Made by a program: the position numbers and the translations under genes. From NCBI RefSeq assembly GCF_051014685.1, contig NC_135060.1, forward strand, positions 1,364,001 to 1,428,000: a stretch of 64,000 bases of DNA, read 5' to 3'. The notes below the pieces were generated by a model, which saw nothing but the letters and a program-made list of their open reading frames with translations, ran no database searches and was not told where the DNA came from. Source of the DNA: Ptiloglossa arizonensis. Taxonomy: Eukaryota > Arthropoda > Insecta > Hymenoptera > Colletidae. This document shows positions 24,328 through 36,659 of the stretch, piece after piece (positions within the stretch are counted from its first letter, which is position 1; each line of letters opens with the position of its first letter).

Positions 24328-26403
24328 CAAATACTTACATGGAAGTTCTCGAAAGTTTAAAAGTATCTAAATACGTATAACCTTTCAACGGTTGATTAAA
24401 AGTGACGGGATAGGATCGAGAAAATACTTTTATGTTCGAAAGTAATTGTAATTGTAAAGAATCTATGATACATTCTTCGCGTACTTTTTAGAATTGTTTA
24501 TTACCTTTAATAAAGGATTTTAATAGTAGATAATTCTTTTATGTTAAAAAAAAAGAGCAAATTCTCTGCAATGTACGTCCACTTTGCCCTGAACGTCTCG
24601 CAAACGCGCTAAACTGTTACAGAGTGAATGACTTACATAATTTGGTGATTCTGAAAGCCTCGAGAGCCTTGAATTAACCTACTGCAACGATGCGCTAACG
24701 TATCTTTTCGAAGGAGACTAAAAGTTGAAAAATTTATCGAAAGAAAGGAGCGTTCTAATATTTTAGAATTAATTCCAAGTTTTGCATTTCTCTACAACTT
24801 CACTTTACTTACTTGAGAAAGGATTCTTCACGATAGAAACTGTACTCGCGACTATACTCACTCTTAATACGAAGAGAACTATACCAAATGCGTTTATTCG
24901 GTAATTAATCATTTCATTTCTCAAGTTCATAAAAAATTACTCTTTAGAAAAACTGCGACTGGTTTATCCCGCCTAAAAAAGAAATAACGTTGACCACGAG
25001 TAAGTTAATTTTAATCCAAACTTTCTTCTATTTCATCCGAATAAAAACCTTACGTTAAAAGAGAGGATAATATTATGTATTTATACTATTAAAGAAATGG
25101 GTCGTATATAGAGGGAAGCTCGTTGAAGATTATACCAAAGCATAAACTAGATATCTGACTTCAAATTTGTTTATTTCCGTAACTCCGTGAAAAGTTGGAG
25201 AAGATGTGGATCCATTGATGAATAAATTTTTCACTCTCGACGTCTCTTGAGATCTAAATATGTAACAGCTTTTATTACACCTACCCAACGTTACTTACGT
25301 CAACGTATATTTACATACTTTCAACTCTAAACGCTTTTCTTTTTACAGGGTAAGGAGGACTCCGAAACACAAGGAATACCCGATTCACGCTACATCGTAA
25401 GGAAATTCGTCTAATCTACAAGTCTGATTTTAGTGAAAGTTTACGATTTTTCAAAAACAACTTCGTAATACTGCGAAATAGAGCTCTTAGTGCTCTATCG
25501 TTCCGTTGCAAAAGGTCCCAAGGAAAGTTGCATCAAAGAATGAAAACAAAACATTAAAACCTTCGAGATTAGATTTCACCTTCTTAAAGATATTTCCTAC
25601 GTACGAAAGAATTTCTCTATATACTAGATTGTACGATAAGTTTTGTCGTTTTTTCCATTGTAAAAAAATACTACGACACTTGAACTTTGAACAACTGTAA
25701 ATATATGAAAATATATGATGTATTGTCAATGACTCCGGTTAAAATCGTTCGAAAATCGATTCGGTTCGATCGTAACATTTCCCGTAGCTCAGGAGCCGCG
25801 TAATAATTATCCACCCCGCGAGAGCATGCGCCCCCGGCAGAAGTCTTAATTCAGTAATTAACCTAATGGAATGTATATAACAATTAGCCGGTCCACGCAG
25901 TTTCGTTTCGCTACTCCAAAAGGGGGTGCGAATGGTTCCTCTTCTTCACCCTTGCTACCTACTGCCGGCGTACCGTGCAAAGTGGAAACTTACCCCGGTG
26001 GAAAAGGAAAGCAACCACGATGCTGCAGGGTGGGGGTTCAGCTGTATCTCGTAATTACTAGCTGATAATTTATGTTTATGCGTCCGTAGGAGCCTCGGAG
26101 CTTACTTACCCCTTTTGCCGTTCCCGAATGGGGTGCTCCGCAGAGTGTATTACTGCACATTCTTACGTGCATGCAAGGGTTCCAAGCGCCGCGGATGGGT
26201 TTGCCAAGGTTGAGGTAAGGGTTTTTCAGTCGGTGCCGGTGGTGAAGGAGCCCCTATTCGTATTATACATCCTTAAAGTCCCACAAGCCATTACGAGCCG
26301 TAGCCGAAATTTACAGCCGTTTTCACACGTTACTGGAAGTTAATAGTCTCTATGGGAAAGAGAGTGTGACCTGCCGGGGCCGTCACTGCTGATACAATCC
26401 CAA
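24328..26403. other. Non-coding AT-rich DNA with one GC-rich island
   Basis: Short open stretches only. A GC-rich island lies at about 25790-26350. No domain, RNA gene or repeat could be supported. Confidence 0.45.
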
Positions 26404-26418
26404 ATATATATATATATT
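26404..26418. repeat. (AT)n microsatellite
   Basis: Short pure AT dinucleotide run. Confidence 0.85.
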
Positions 26419-26854
26419 CTTGACTTTCTAATTACGTGAAACATAATACTCAAATTTAAGAGGTGAAAATACCCTTTATAAATTGGCACTAACGATCGAA
26501 GATATCCTAAACACGTTTTCGTGTTACCGTATTATCTTGGTGCAACGTTGGCATTAGAATTGATCTCGTTGAGAATGTTCGGGTATGACGCAAGTATGGT
26601 AGAACTGCAGGTGGACAAGACGAACATCGTTCGTTTCTTGAAATTTTTAAAAACGTGTAATATTAGATTTAAGAAATGTATTGAGAAAAAGTGATGCCGG
26701 TAGGTTTTAATTTAAAGTGTTACAGATCGATGGATACGAGAGAAGTAAGAAAATGTAGCCTATCGTGAGAGTACGGTGTAAATTATAAGCGTTACGAGAA
26801 GAATAAAGGGCGAAGAGTTTTCGAAGAGTTGAACTGGTACTTTTAGAATTAAAG

Positions 26855-26974
26855 GTGGCCGCACACTCCAAGCTAGACCGCATTTCTTGCTATCCTTGCC
26901 ATCCCTTGACCGCAGCGGTGGCAAGAGGGTTGTATACAGAAATGTGGTGGTGGCGAACATCTTGTGTTCGCCAC
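26855..26974. mobile_element. Candidate 120-bp MITE with imperfect terminal inverted repeats
   Basis: The left end GTGGCCGCACAC and right end GTGTTCGCCAC are inverted relatives (one substitution and one 1-base gap). The right end also forms a perfect internal hairpin: GTGGCGAACA at 26950-26959 pairs with TGTTCGCCAC at 26965-26974. The GTGGCCGCACAC start resembles some hAT-type MITEs. I see no clear 8-bp target duplication, so the call is tentative. Confidence 0.3.
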
Positions 26975-27473
26975 AAGTATGGAATAATATGACAGTATAA
27001 TCTCGTTACATTAACGAGGGACTAATTGAGAAACGAAAAAGGGAAATGCTTCGGACATCAGAAATTCGATTATTCTTGTATTATTTTCGTTAGCAAAATA
27101 ATTTCAAACTATAGGGTCGAGTATAAAACCAATCGTATACGATTACAAAAATTAAGAGTATATTTGTCGGTTGTTAATAAAGAGAAATTGCTATACAATT
27201 ATTATAATTTCTTTTTTTTTTTTCAAAAGAAAAAGCTCTTCAAAATCACTAGTTTGAAAAATACTTTTCAAGTATCGAAAGTATTGACACACTTACGTGT
27301 GTCTTTGTAGGATTCGTTTAATACTATTTAATAATAAATTGATCTTTCGAATCGAATAATATTAGAAAATTCGTAAAAACATCTCGCAAAAAGATGACGA
27401 CGAGTGAAAATAATTGAAGAAAAACCATACTGTACACGTTTCTTCTCGTCCAACGAGCTTACAGACCCCCCAC

Positions 27474-27525
27474 CAACGCGTCTACGAACCCCCAGGAGTC
27501 CGCGGGCCACAGTTTAAGAAATCAG
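27474..27525 (-). mobile_element. hAT-like transposon terminus, second copy
   Basis: Read on the minus strand from 27525, the sequence is CTGATTTCTTAAACTGTGG followed by CCCGCGGACTCCTGGGGG and TTCGTAGACGCGTTG. It aligns base for base with the plus-strand relic starting at 8949: AAACTGTGG, CCGCGGA, CCTGGGG and a G(A/T)ACG(T/C)GTTG block occur in the same order with few changes. The first bases differ from the expected CAGTG, so this terminus is mutated. No second end or transposase is visible. Confidence 0.5.
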
Positions 27526-29330
27526 ATTTAAACGATCCCCGAGTGAATTACGTCATCGTTTCTGTTCATTTCGTTCGCGTTTGGCACAAGGAAAAGCTTC
27601 GTTCCGTGCAACCCGACTACAATCTCGAGAAACTGAAGTATCTTGGAGTAGTCCCTGAAATTCCACCTACCTAGAGGATTCGCTCGAGTTCCGATATTTT
27701 GGAATCGCTTTAACGAGCGGTCCTCCTACGAAGGTATTCGACCGGTTATATCGTCCGGAACTAATTGCAATCGTCAATTAGAAGCCACCAGCCGAAACGG
27801 TCTCGGAGATATTAATTATCGATTGTCGGTGAGACTATGTCAGGTAGCTAAGTACTCCCGGTGATCCTCTTGTTAAGCGAGGGCGGGCGGGCGAGAGAAA
27901 GGCACAAGGACGAACCGCGGATAATTAGCTTTCAATTTGAACTCTTTGTCAGACCGGCAGCTATACCTGAGCGGAACCGCAGGTAGACTACACCTGTGCC
28001 GGTGTACTCCGGTGTTATCGCGCAGGGAAAACTTCCGGTACCGAAATCCTTGCTGCGTCGATCGAATCCTGCGAAGATGTTTACTCGGTCGGCTTATTGC
28101 GCTCGTTTCTTGGTCGGCTTTCGAGTACCGGCAGGCGGCGTGAGTTTTCTTATCGGTTGTTTACACACGTTGTAAACGATAGACGAAGGAGTTAGCAAAT
28201 AGCGTTTTGATCTTCGGATCCTTTGCGGACTCGGTATCTCGTACGGTAAATTTGAACGCGGAAACACCTTCGAGGATGTTGAAAGGTAATAGAAAATTTC
28301 TCGTGGTTTATCGTGGCACGGTAGAACCTCTCTTATCCGAACTACTGTTATCGGAATATCCCCCACTGTTCAAATACTACGTTAACGCGATGTTATCCGA
28401 ACATTGCACCTTTATGTACGCAATTCGGTCCAAATGTAACATTGAAACTCGTATAATGTAACAGCGACACCGTATTGCTTCGATTTAATGGAATGCAAAA
28501 GTTGTGGGTGAAATAGAACGAAATATAATACTATAAGCTCTCGTGCGATGTATTCGAGAAGAAGAATGATCGATGAAAATAAGAATAAAGCACATCGAGT
28601 AAAATAATAGTCGTGTATCTTTGTTACCATGTACACTGTATCGTCTCTTTGATTTTAATAAGAATCTTTTAACGCTAGCATTATCTCAGCGTCGACTGTC
28701 GTTCTTCGACTCCCTACAAATTCAACGATAATTAATATCGCTAATTACGGGTTCGAGGAATACCAACGGTAAATACCTTCTTTCGAATTTAAAAGTTTCC
28801 GAGCCCACGATTCCTCCACTTTCCCCCCTTCGCCATCTTCTTCCGATCTAAAAAAGGTAGGTTCACTTCCCGCTGGAAGACAAAAGAAATAAAGCGTACA
28901 GGAGGAATCGTTATCGAAGGGATTGTTCGGCGAAAAGGGGAGCATTTCGTTGGTCCGTCCTCGACGGTTCGAACGTTGCGTCGAAGAAGGTTCCGCACCA
29001 GAAGTCAACGTATTCCACTTCACGTGGAGCGTCCACTCTGCTCCTTATGTCGTGCTCGTTCACCCTTGACGCGACACCTTTAAGTCGCCGGGGCCGAATG
29101 TTCCTCCTGCGCGTTACATGCACACCGTATTGCGAGTGCGGATGCACGGAGTGGCAGAGAAACCGAAGGGGAGCCGCGCAGATGTCTGTGAAATTCCGTT
29201 CGGAGAGTCACTCGAGCGGAGCCGCGTGCATAAGTGGACGAGGCAACTCACTTTGAGGCGTCTTCCTTTCGTTCCGCGCGAATTCGGAGCGTCTCGACAT
29301 CACGGGGGTCGGGACGTCCCGGGTCCTATG
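27526..29330. other. Non-coding DNA, nothing supported
   Basis: Mixed composition, GC-richer from about 28780 to 29330. Open stretches on both strands are short and overlapping. No gene recognised. Confidence 0.45.
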
Positions 29331-29348
29331 ATCACCGAAAGCGGTGAT
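29331..29348. repeat. Short hairpin ATCACCG / CGGTGAT
   Basis: A perfect 7-bp stem around the 4-base loop AAAG, 10 bases after a 10-bp palindrome GGGACGTCCC at 29311-29320. Too short to classify. Confidence 0.6.
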
Positions 29349-29628
29349 TAAGGCAATTCGCTATCGAAATGAGTGGGGGATTCTGGTGGTTATCTAGGGG
29401 AGAATTGGTGCATTGCCGTTCTCGAACTGTTGTTTTCCGCGAACAACTTCGAGCAAATGTCTGTGGACACGATCGGACGCTCGATCGTGATTATTTTTCT
29501 TTCCATTTTTTTCGTTTCGCAGTCGACAATTTTCAAATATTGAATCATAGTATTAAGGATTTTCCTCGATCTTTGAACGCCTACGATTAATTGTAAGTAA
29601 AAATTGTTAGTTTCTGTCTACGTTCCTC

Positions 29629-29912
29629 TTGATCGAGGAGTTATTGTTTCAGCTCCTAATTATACACAATCCACGAGGAAGGATACAACATGGGTTTGAA
29701 ACCATTCAAGGAGTACTTGACAGTTTTGAGTTCAATGCTAAGACATGCGGTAGTGTTGAGGCACAAGGCAAACACTTCGAACGTTTTCTTCGGTTATTCG
29801 TACCTCGAAAAGTAAAGAATATAAAACATACGTCCGCAAGACGTTGTTTACTCATTTTATTGCGTAAATTCACCTCCTGAAGTATGGACACGTATTTATG
29901 AATCGTCCTGTA
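29629..29912 (+). pseudogene. Possible relic of a Tc1/mariner-type transposon, 3' end
   Basis: An 83-codon frame (29629-29880) contains EAQGKHFERFL near residues 45-55, which resembles the C-terminal end of mariner-like transposases in insects. After the frame come CACCTCCTGAAGTATGGAC and a terminus ATGAATCGTCCTGTA ending at 29912. That resembles the TACAGG-type ends (read on the other strand) of such insect elements. The catalytic DD(D/E) region and the 5' end are not visible, so this is at most a truncated, inactive copy. Recognition rests on a short motif and could be coincidence. Confidence 0.35.
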
Positions 29913-32900
29913 TGTGAACGTGCAGAGGTCGCCCGATAAACAAGAGAAAACTGTCTGTGGACAGTTTGGCTACAAATGTATCTACCAAAAATGCTGTCTT
30001 TAAGCGAGAGACTATAAATTCTACCAATTCGGTCGCGTATCGTAGAAATTTCAAGTACCGTGTAGAAGGAAATTTCACGATCGGTCGATTAACGGTACTG
30101 CAACTATCGAGTGTACGAATTTCTCTCGTTATCCATACCTACCGCGTACTCGTGATTAATGATTCCGCTATTTATTTCCCAATGTAAAAAACACTTCGAA
30201 CGCAGCGTCGGAAAACATTCAGTTCCGCGGATCTAACCTCCATTTACCCATTTCGGGTCTATCGTACTTCATCTAGATCCACCTAATTTGTCTCATCTAA
30301 CCGGTCTACCACCCAATCTTGATCTACCTTGTCAAACCCAGCATCGTAATTAATCTATACGACACTCGACTCGCAGACCTATCGCGCCTAATCAAATTCA
30401 ACGTAACACCCGCTACCGACCAAATTACCCGTGTTTATATCCAATCACTTGACCCGAATCTGATATCCGTAATAAGCAAAAAAAAACCATACGGTTTGCA
30501 GTGTTTTTACAATCGACGTGCATACTACCAAATTCCGAGACGAAAAGTTTTCCACCTTGATCAACCGTACAAACAAAATCCACGATTTTGACCGATCGTA
30601 CAATCGTATCGATATCCATCGGGATTCCCTTCGAAGAGGGTTTCCAACGAACCCAACTGTTCGCGACCGATCTGTTCCTTACTGGAAAAAGAAATATCCG
30701 ACCGAGGTCTCGTAATTTTTCGAAGAACCATCGAGAATCCCCCTCGCGTGTAACGTCGTTGTCAGGAATTGCGGTCGCCGAGGAACGCGTTTCTCGGATC
30801 GTTGTATACGAGAAAAACGCAACGAACACAATTAATTATAACGCGGTATCCGAACGCGGGACGATAGTCCGGCGAGCTAATTCCCTGACAAGTCATGCGT
30901 CGGTATAACCATTAATTTCCAATTAAGAGGCAGTAAAATTTCAATAATGGTCGTTAAGAAGCAGACGTTACGAGGCGCGTTCATCCGGCTGCGTTTCTGC
31001 CGAAGGGTTGGAGAGAAAGGAGTCAGCCACGAGGAGTAACGAAGAAAGGGCCAGAACTGACCGTCAGGTGCGCCAGATGTAGGACTCGCCCCTCTTTCTT
31101 CGATACTAATCGCTCGTCGATCGTTTCTAAATGGGCCTTGGTATTAAGACGGTCTGCGAGCGAGTGCTGGATAGAAGGATGAGGAGGGGGAGGGGGGAGG
31201 GCTAGGAACACCACGAGGCCGCAAGTGCGCTCTTATTAGACCGGGCAAGTTTCGTATTACGATATTACTGTTGTAAGAGTACTGGTTCCGGCCGGTATCA
31301 AGGCTATGCACCGGTTATACACCGCGGCGAGGTTAATACTGAACGAATTGGAATTGAATATTATCCTCGGCCTGTGCAAACAGGACCCTGGCCAAGCGAA
31401 CAGACGCCCGATTCGAATGGAGCTGAAAACGCAATTCCAGCGGGCGGCGCAATTGCCGACAGCTCGGTCACTCGCTCAAAACTGTAATTGTAACGTCGGT
31501 AAGTAAATTATAATACAATGCGTACCGGCGTGTTTGGTATTCATAAGATAAATAATACCGTGGTGTACTGCGGCGGCTTGGAATCAGATTGCCCGCACGA
31601 CGGTGGGAGGGTGAGACGGCCGAGCGCCGCCCGAGAGGGAGCCCGAGCCTGAATCTAGCTGAAACCTCGAGTTCTGCCCTCTCCGCGGCAAGGAGGCTTG
31701 ACCTCGGTCCACCTCGAACTCACCTACTCGAGTTTTCCGACCTTTGTCGACGCTGCCTTCGGTGCAAAAGATGCTTCTGTTTCCGGCTCGAGGGCATCGA
31801 TGTGCGAACAGTTTCGCGATTTATCGACCGGTCTCGCTCGATAAACTGTGCGAAATATGGGTGACTTTTATCGGAGAACGAAAGGGAATATACCGATTTC
31901 CTCGAAATATTGTATTTTATTATTCAAATTTTAATTTTCATCGGGCGAATAACGGAGCAACAGTTGGCTCGAACGTACGTTTCGAATGTTAGTGGAAGTA
32001 GAGGTAATGGTACAATTAAGTTTATTTTACAGAGTAGACGGAAAATAACGGGAGTACGATATTTCTGTTACATATTACGAACAACTTCTATGCGCTGATG
32101 TATCATTTCAGAAGGAAAAAGAAAAGAAATATGGTAACGCGCAAGAGTGCTCGTGTGTCCCACATAAAAGGATGATGCGGACAGTATAAATTTAATTGTA
32201 TTTGATTAGGAACATACTACGAAACGGACTTTCCTATTAGCAGTTGCTCACTATCTGTCCACATATGTATCCACCTACTTATATTTTACCGTTACATCGA
32301 AACAAATAAACAGCGGGTCGTTCTATCGATGCGATCTCAAATTGATGCGATTCGATGGATAAAATAAATAATTACCAAAAAATATGTTTTTTTTATCGAT
32401 TTTTCTTCAAAAGTGGGCCACACTGTTTGGCTTTACCTTAGTGGAGAAAGCAAGACGAAAGAACAAATTTCGACGAATCGCTGTTTCGGCAATAATTTCA
32501 ACATAATTTCAATGGTACACACGCATCGGTGCGTCATCCGATAGCTGACCAGTTCTTTCTTTCTTTGTTAACGATTTTTGCTTGGAATTTCCCCGCCTAA
32601 AGACGTTCTCAACGACAATACGCGTTGAAAAGAGCAGCTCTATTTTGTTATTACTATACGAAGTGAGATACAAGAGATCACGGAGCGCGATAGGATCCGA
32701 ATCGAAGGAATAAAAAGCATGCGTAGCACGTCGTTTCCCAGAATGGGCTGTAGAAAGTACGACACACATAGCACGCTGTTCCAACGTAAATGGTTCCAGA
32801 AATCGCAAATGATGCCAGAAAAGAGGGGGACTAACGGATTTACGGTGATTATCGTTTAGTACACGATGATTTACATACTTTCCAGTTCCCAATTTACCAG

Positions 32901-34910
32901 TTTTTGGTAAAGCAGTGGGTATATCTATCGGCGGTTCTCGTTCTGCGAATGCTGCAATACCAATTTGGAATTCTAATAATATAAATTACAATAACACGGT
33001 AGTAACCGTGTAATAATGTTGTAACCGTACTAAAACACCATCGCAATAGTTACATCGGGTTAAGTGTGTCCAGACATATCAGATATCGGTCGTTAGAATT
33101 TTTAACATTTAACGTACAGAAGATAAAATTAGCATACTCGGTTCATTCGTTGCATCGATAATACTACTCGAAGGCGTTACGAAATTTGAATAAGTGCCAC
33201 GGACATTTAATTTATGAAAAATTATTATTTTCAAGTGTCTCCTCGGGAAAGTAATGTCTTTTGAGTAGTTTCAAAGTGGTGAAGTGGTGAAGCAATGTAA
33301 GATGTTTTTGATCAGTAGCTTAAAATTAATAAAACTGTAAATTAGCTGAAAGTAGAAATAGAAAATGAAAAGGGATAGCAACGACAGATTTCTTTGCTTG
33401 CCGATTGTTTCGAAGTGTCGAAAGAGCATGTCGCGTAAGGAGATTTGTTAAAGGTAAATGAGAAAGGACAAGTGTTTTGTTGTATCCAGTTGGATCCAGT
33501 ATTCCCTCGTCCAGAAGATACATATTATAGCAGCGGCGTTGGCGTAGTTCGAGACGCTCGATTGCTCTACGGGCGCCATGTTTGATTGCCCGACGTCGTT
33601 GATCGCTGTCCAGCAGAAATTATCATAACTCATCCCGGTAATCTAGCCACCGACTGGAAGAAAGCGACACCGTCACGTGGGTGTTATTTACCCGGCACGA
33701 TGGGGGAACTTTTGAGTCATGGTCATCGTGTGGCTGTCTCTCGTGTATATTGGACTTTATGTGTCGAGTCATTAGGACCGCGAGAACCAGGAACCCTAAT
33801 AAGCTCGTTTGTTTCAATTCAGTTTTATAGAAAAATTTCAACAATCAATATCCTGCCACGTTCGCGTTACCGCTGATAACAGTAGCACCGCAACACTGTA
33901 CGATAGCGTTCCTAGTATTATTATAGCGCCTATAAATTTATAACTGTCGCTCCGTTCACACTGCTAATTATATTACGACAATGTGTTATTACGTTGCAGA
34001 TGAATAGCACTATACATTGCAAGGTGCAAACAAACAAGTTTCCGTTAATGAATAATTACGTAATGTAATTTCCTTCGTTGTCTACGGTTTCTCTTATATT
34101 CCACTGGCTCCCCCATTCTCGTTCGGTGCGATTTTTGAAATATTTTTTTCGTGTGTCGTTGTCTCGTTTTCTTTTTAATCGTAGACAATTATCGTTTATA
34201 ATCTATCAACTGCTGATGTTCAAGAGCCATATATCTTAGCCTTGATGGTTCGTTTAATAAATAGGTATCTGAAAACCTATGAAAGAAAATTTTTAAGTTT
34301 TTCACATTAAAGTACACTATTCGATAAAATGTTATTTTACTAGAATTCTTCGACTACGTTGATTAACCCTCTTCAACTCGAAAGATCTTCGGTTCGTATA
34401 TAAATGGTAATGGAAAATGTGTGTGTATTCAAATTGGTGCTCTCGGCGTCCTGGACGTAAAAGCATAGGTACCCATCTAGCCTGTTAGAGTAACCGCACT
34501 TAATTCCGCCTATCAAAATTCAAATCGTTCTCAATCGAAGAACATTTGATATTTTGTACATAATTTGTCTTAGACTGTAAAGAAATTATTCGTTGTTTCA
34601 CGTACGACAGATTAGGATTGTCGGTGTCTAAAGATTTTTAGAGGTTTTTCGAGTGACTTTTCTTTCCAACGTTATGTTAAAAAAAAATATCTCTATTATA
34701 CAAAGATTTATTATACGGAACTGGTATTATTGAGTTTACAACGTGGGAGGGACCAAGGAAATACAGGAGCGTCTAGTTGCATCTATTATAATAGCTTTAA
34801 TTATAGAGGAGGAACACGGTAGGTTTAATAATATGTGTTTTAGTTCGGTTGGAAAATTGTGCTCCGTTTTTCATATATTTTACATCTAATAAGAGTACGT
34901 TTTATCGCGA
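29913..34910. other. Non-coding DNA, nothing supported
   Basis: Includes a degenerate pyrimidine-rich stretch with recurring ATCTA and CCACCTAAT-like motifs (30225-30330) and a GC-rich island at 31540-31790. It also holds a small hairpin ACACGGT/ACCGTGT near 32994-33011. Open stretches, such as the 134-codon one on the minus strand at 30425-30829, show no recognisable domain. Confidence 0.4.
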
Positions 34911-35014
34911 TCTTCGCACGTTTGGCACGTAGATCGGTTTTGTCTTGGAATCGTCTATTCCGAGCACACGTTCAGCACGTGGATCATTTTTTCTTAGAAT
35001 CGTCTATTCCGAGC
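34911..35014 (+). repeat. Two tandem copies of an about 49-bp unit
   Basis: GCACGTTTGGCACGTAGATC...TTGGAATCGTCTATTCCGAGC is followed directly by ACACGTTCAGCACGTGGATC...TTAGAATCGTCTATTCCGAGC. The GAATCGTCTATTCCGAGC end is identical in both (TCGTCTATTCC at 34951 and 35000). Each copy also contains a CACGT E-box-like motif and a GGAATCGTCTATTCC inverted repeat. Confidence 0.75.
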
Positions 35015-35179
35015 CTTTCGAAATTGAGTTCTGCTCACATTCGAGGGAATGGATGCGAAAAGGAAAAGCAGGAGGTTTCCCGAAAGGAGAAATACTTGTA
35101 TAGATCTAAATTTGTAATCGGTACAATACGAAATGCGCGTTCCGAGTTTGAGGAACCGCTCTGGCAAGCAGCTCCGTCG

Positions 35180-35510
35180 AGCTGTTCGTAAAAGCGGTCG
35201 ATCGGAGCGCGGTGACGGGTGATCGAGGCCACCGAGGCTGAGCGGATCGACGCACCGGTCGAACGGAGGTGGAGTGGAACGCGAAAAAAGAGCGCGACGA
35301 GGCCGCGGGGGAGCGTGTCGGTGGAAGCGGGAGGCCGACAGAAGCGCGAGGAGCCCCGATAGCCAATGGAACCGATGGAACCAATGCGCGTGTTGCCAGT
35401 TTATTTCCACCGGCCAATCGTGTTAAATCGCCTTGTCCTCCTCGCTCCTCGATTTGCCGCGAACCAACGCTCGAACCGGCCGCTCTAGACCAACGATCGC
35501 GTCACTAGAC
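35180..35510. other. CpG-rich GC island
   Basis: Dense CG dinucleotides and GA/GC-rich sequence, with open stretches on both strands caused by composition. It precedes the tandem repeats at 35578. It could be a promoter or 5' UTR region, but no TATA box, initiator or start codon context singles out a gene. Confidence 0.35.
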
Positions 35511-35577
35511 CTGCTCGGAAACCACTGGGATCGCTCCGCGCATCCTTTTCGACGGTTCGACGATTATCCGTTAACGC

Positions 35578-36175
35578 GGTATCGTTACCGCGTTTCAACC
35601 TCTTTCTCGCGTCCTACTCGCTACATTTCTATTTAAAGTGTACTTTTTTTTTCGAGAGGGGAACAATATTGCAGCAGTTTCGCGTTGCATCGACTGCACC
35701 TGGCTGATCATCAAGGACGGCGGAGAGGAGGTGTAACAACGATCTAACAAATAATCGACAAGCAGAAACCTAGCGTATCAATTACCACTTTTTCGTTATT
35801 CTACCGGCCAAGTTTTATTCAAAGTATACGTTTCTTTGTAAGGGGAAGAGGTACGTTTCGCGTTGCATCGACTGCACCTGGGTGATTATTAGGGACGATG
35901 GAGAGGGAGTGTAACATTGATCTACTAAGTACCATTGGCAAGTAGAAAATCTAGCGTATTTTTAACAATTTTTATTGTCCATTACCACGGTATTATTGCT
36001 ACGTTTTGACCTCTTTCTCGCGTCCTACTCGACATTTCTATTCGAAGTGTACCTTTCGGAGTATCGCAGTTAGGTGACCATTAGGCACGATGTGGACACA
36101 GTGTAACATTAATTTATCAAGTACTATCGACGAGCAGACAATATATCGTGTTGATAATAATAATCAATTATTGTC
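35578..36175 (+). repeat. Three degenerate tandem repeats of about 180-190 bp
   Basis: The shared core is a CTGATCATCAAGGACGG...GAGG(A)GGTGTAACA block near 35705, a GTGATTATTAGGGACGATGGAGAGGGAGTGTAACA block near 35883 and a GTGACCATTAGGCACGATGTGGACACAGTGTAACA block near 36074. Spacing between cores is about 178 and 192 bp. Copies 1 and 3 also share GACCTCTTTCTCGCGTCCTACTCG-type sequence upstream, and copies 1 and 2 share TTTCGCGTTGCATCGACTGC. Divergence is strong, so the array is old. Confidence 0.65.
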
Positions 36176-36359
36176 AAAACAATATTATCCGACAAATATT
36201 CATTCTAGAATTCGGAGTACCCATTTACTCCAATTGAGAGCGATGTGTTCATCGTATTTAACAAATTTGGAGTACTTGATGAAACAGAAATCAAAATTAA
36301 TGGAAGCGACTGAAAATTACGATAACGATACAGATGATGACGTCGCGGGCTTCTGTTAA
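36090..36359 (+). CDS. Doubtful small reading frame or terminal exon
   Basis: An 89-codon frame. Its second half (from about residue 45) looks protein-like: LRAMCSSYLTNLEYLMKQ, then a charged stretch and an acidic NDTDDDVAGFC end before TAA. The first half lies in the third copy of the tandem repeat and looks like noise. A CATTCTAG at about 36201-36209 could be a weak acceptor for a last exon starting at ATTCGGAG. No homologue is recognised, no polyadenylation signal directly follows, and chance is quite possible. Confidence 0.15.
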   Translation: MWTQCNINLSSTIDEQTIYRVDNNNQLLSKQYYPTNIHSRIRSTHLLQLRAMCSSYLTNLEYLMKQKSKLMEATENYDNDTDDDVAGFC

Positions 36360-36659
36360 ACACGAATTGTGCATCTGATATAGTTATTGGTAAAATTCTT
36401 CCCTAATTTTGCCAACGATGCTCAAACCGACATAACGTGCAACTTTACGTCAATCTTTTGTCTTAAATGTAACATTAAATGTGTACAATGTTATTCGAGC
36501 ACCATCTTCTTCATCGAAGAAAACCGATAGAACTGTTCGAAAACGTTTAATAAGCGCAACGCGACTTTGTCAACGTGTCGTTTAAATCGTTGGGTGCACG
36601 AATTCTCTTGATTACCTGTAAAATCATCCCGGCGTAGGGATGGAAAATTGAAAATCGCT
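36360..36659. other. Non-coding DNA, nothing supported
   Basis: AT-rich interval between the tandem repeats and the pyrimidine-rich block. Short open frames only. Confidence 0.45.
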
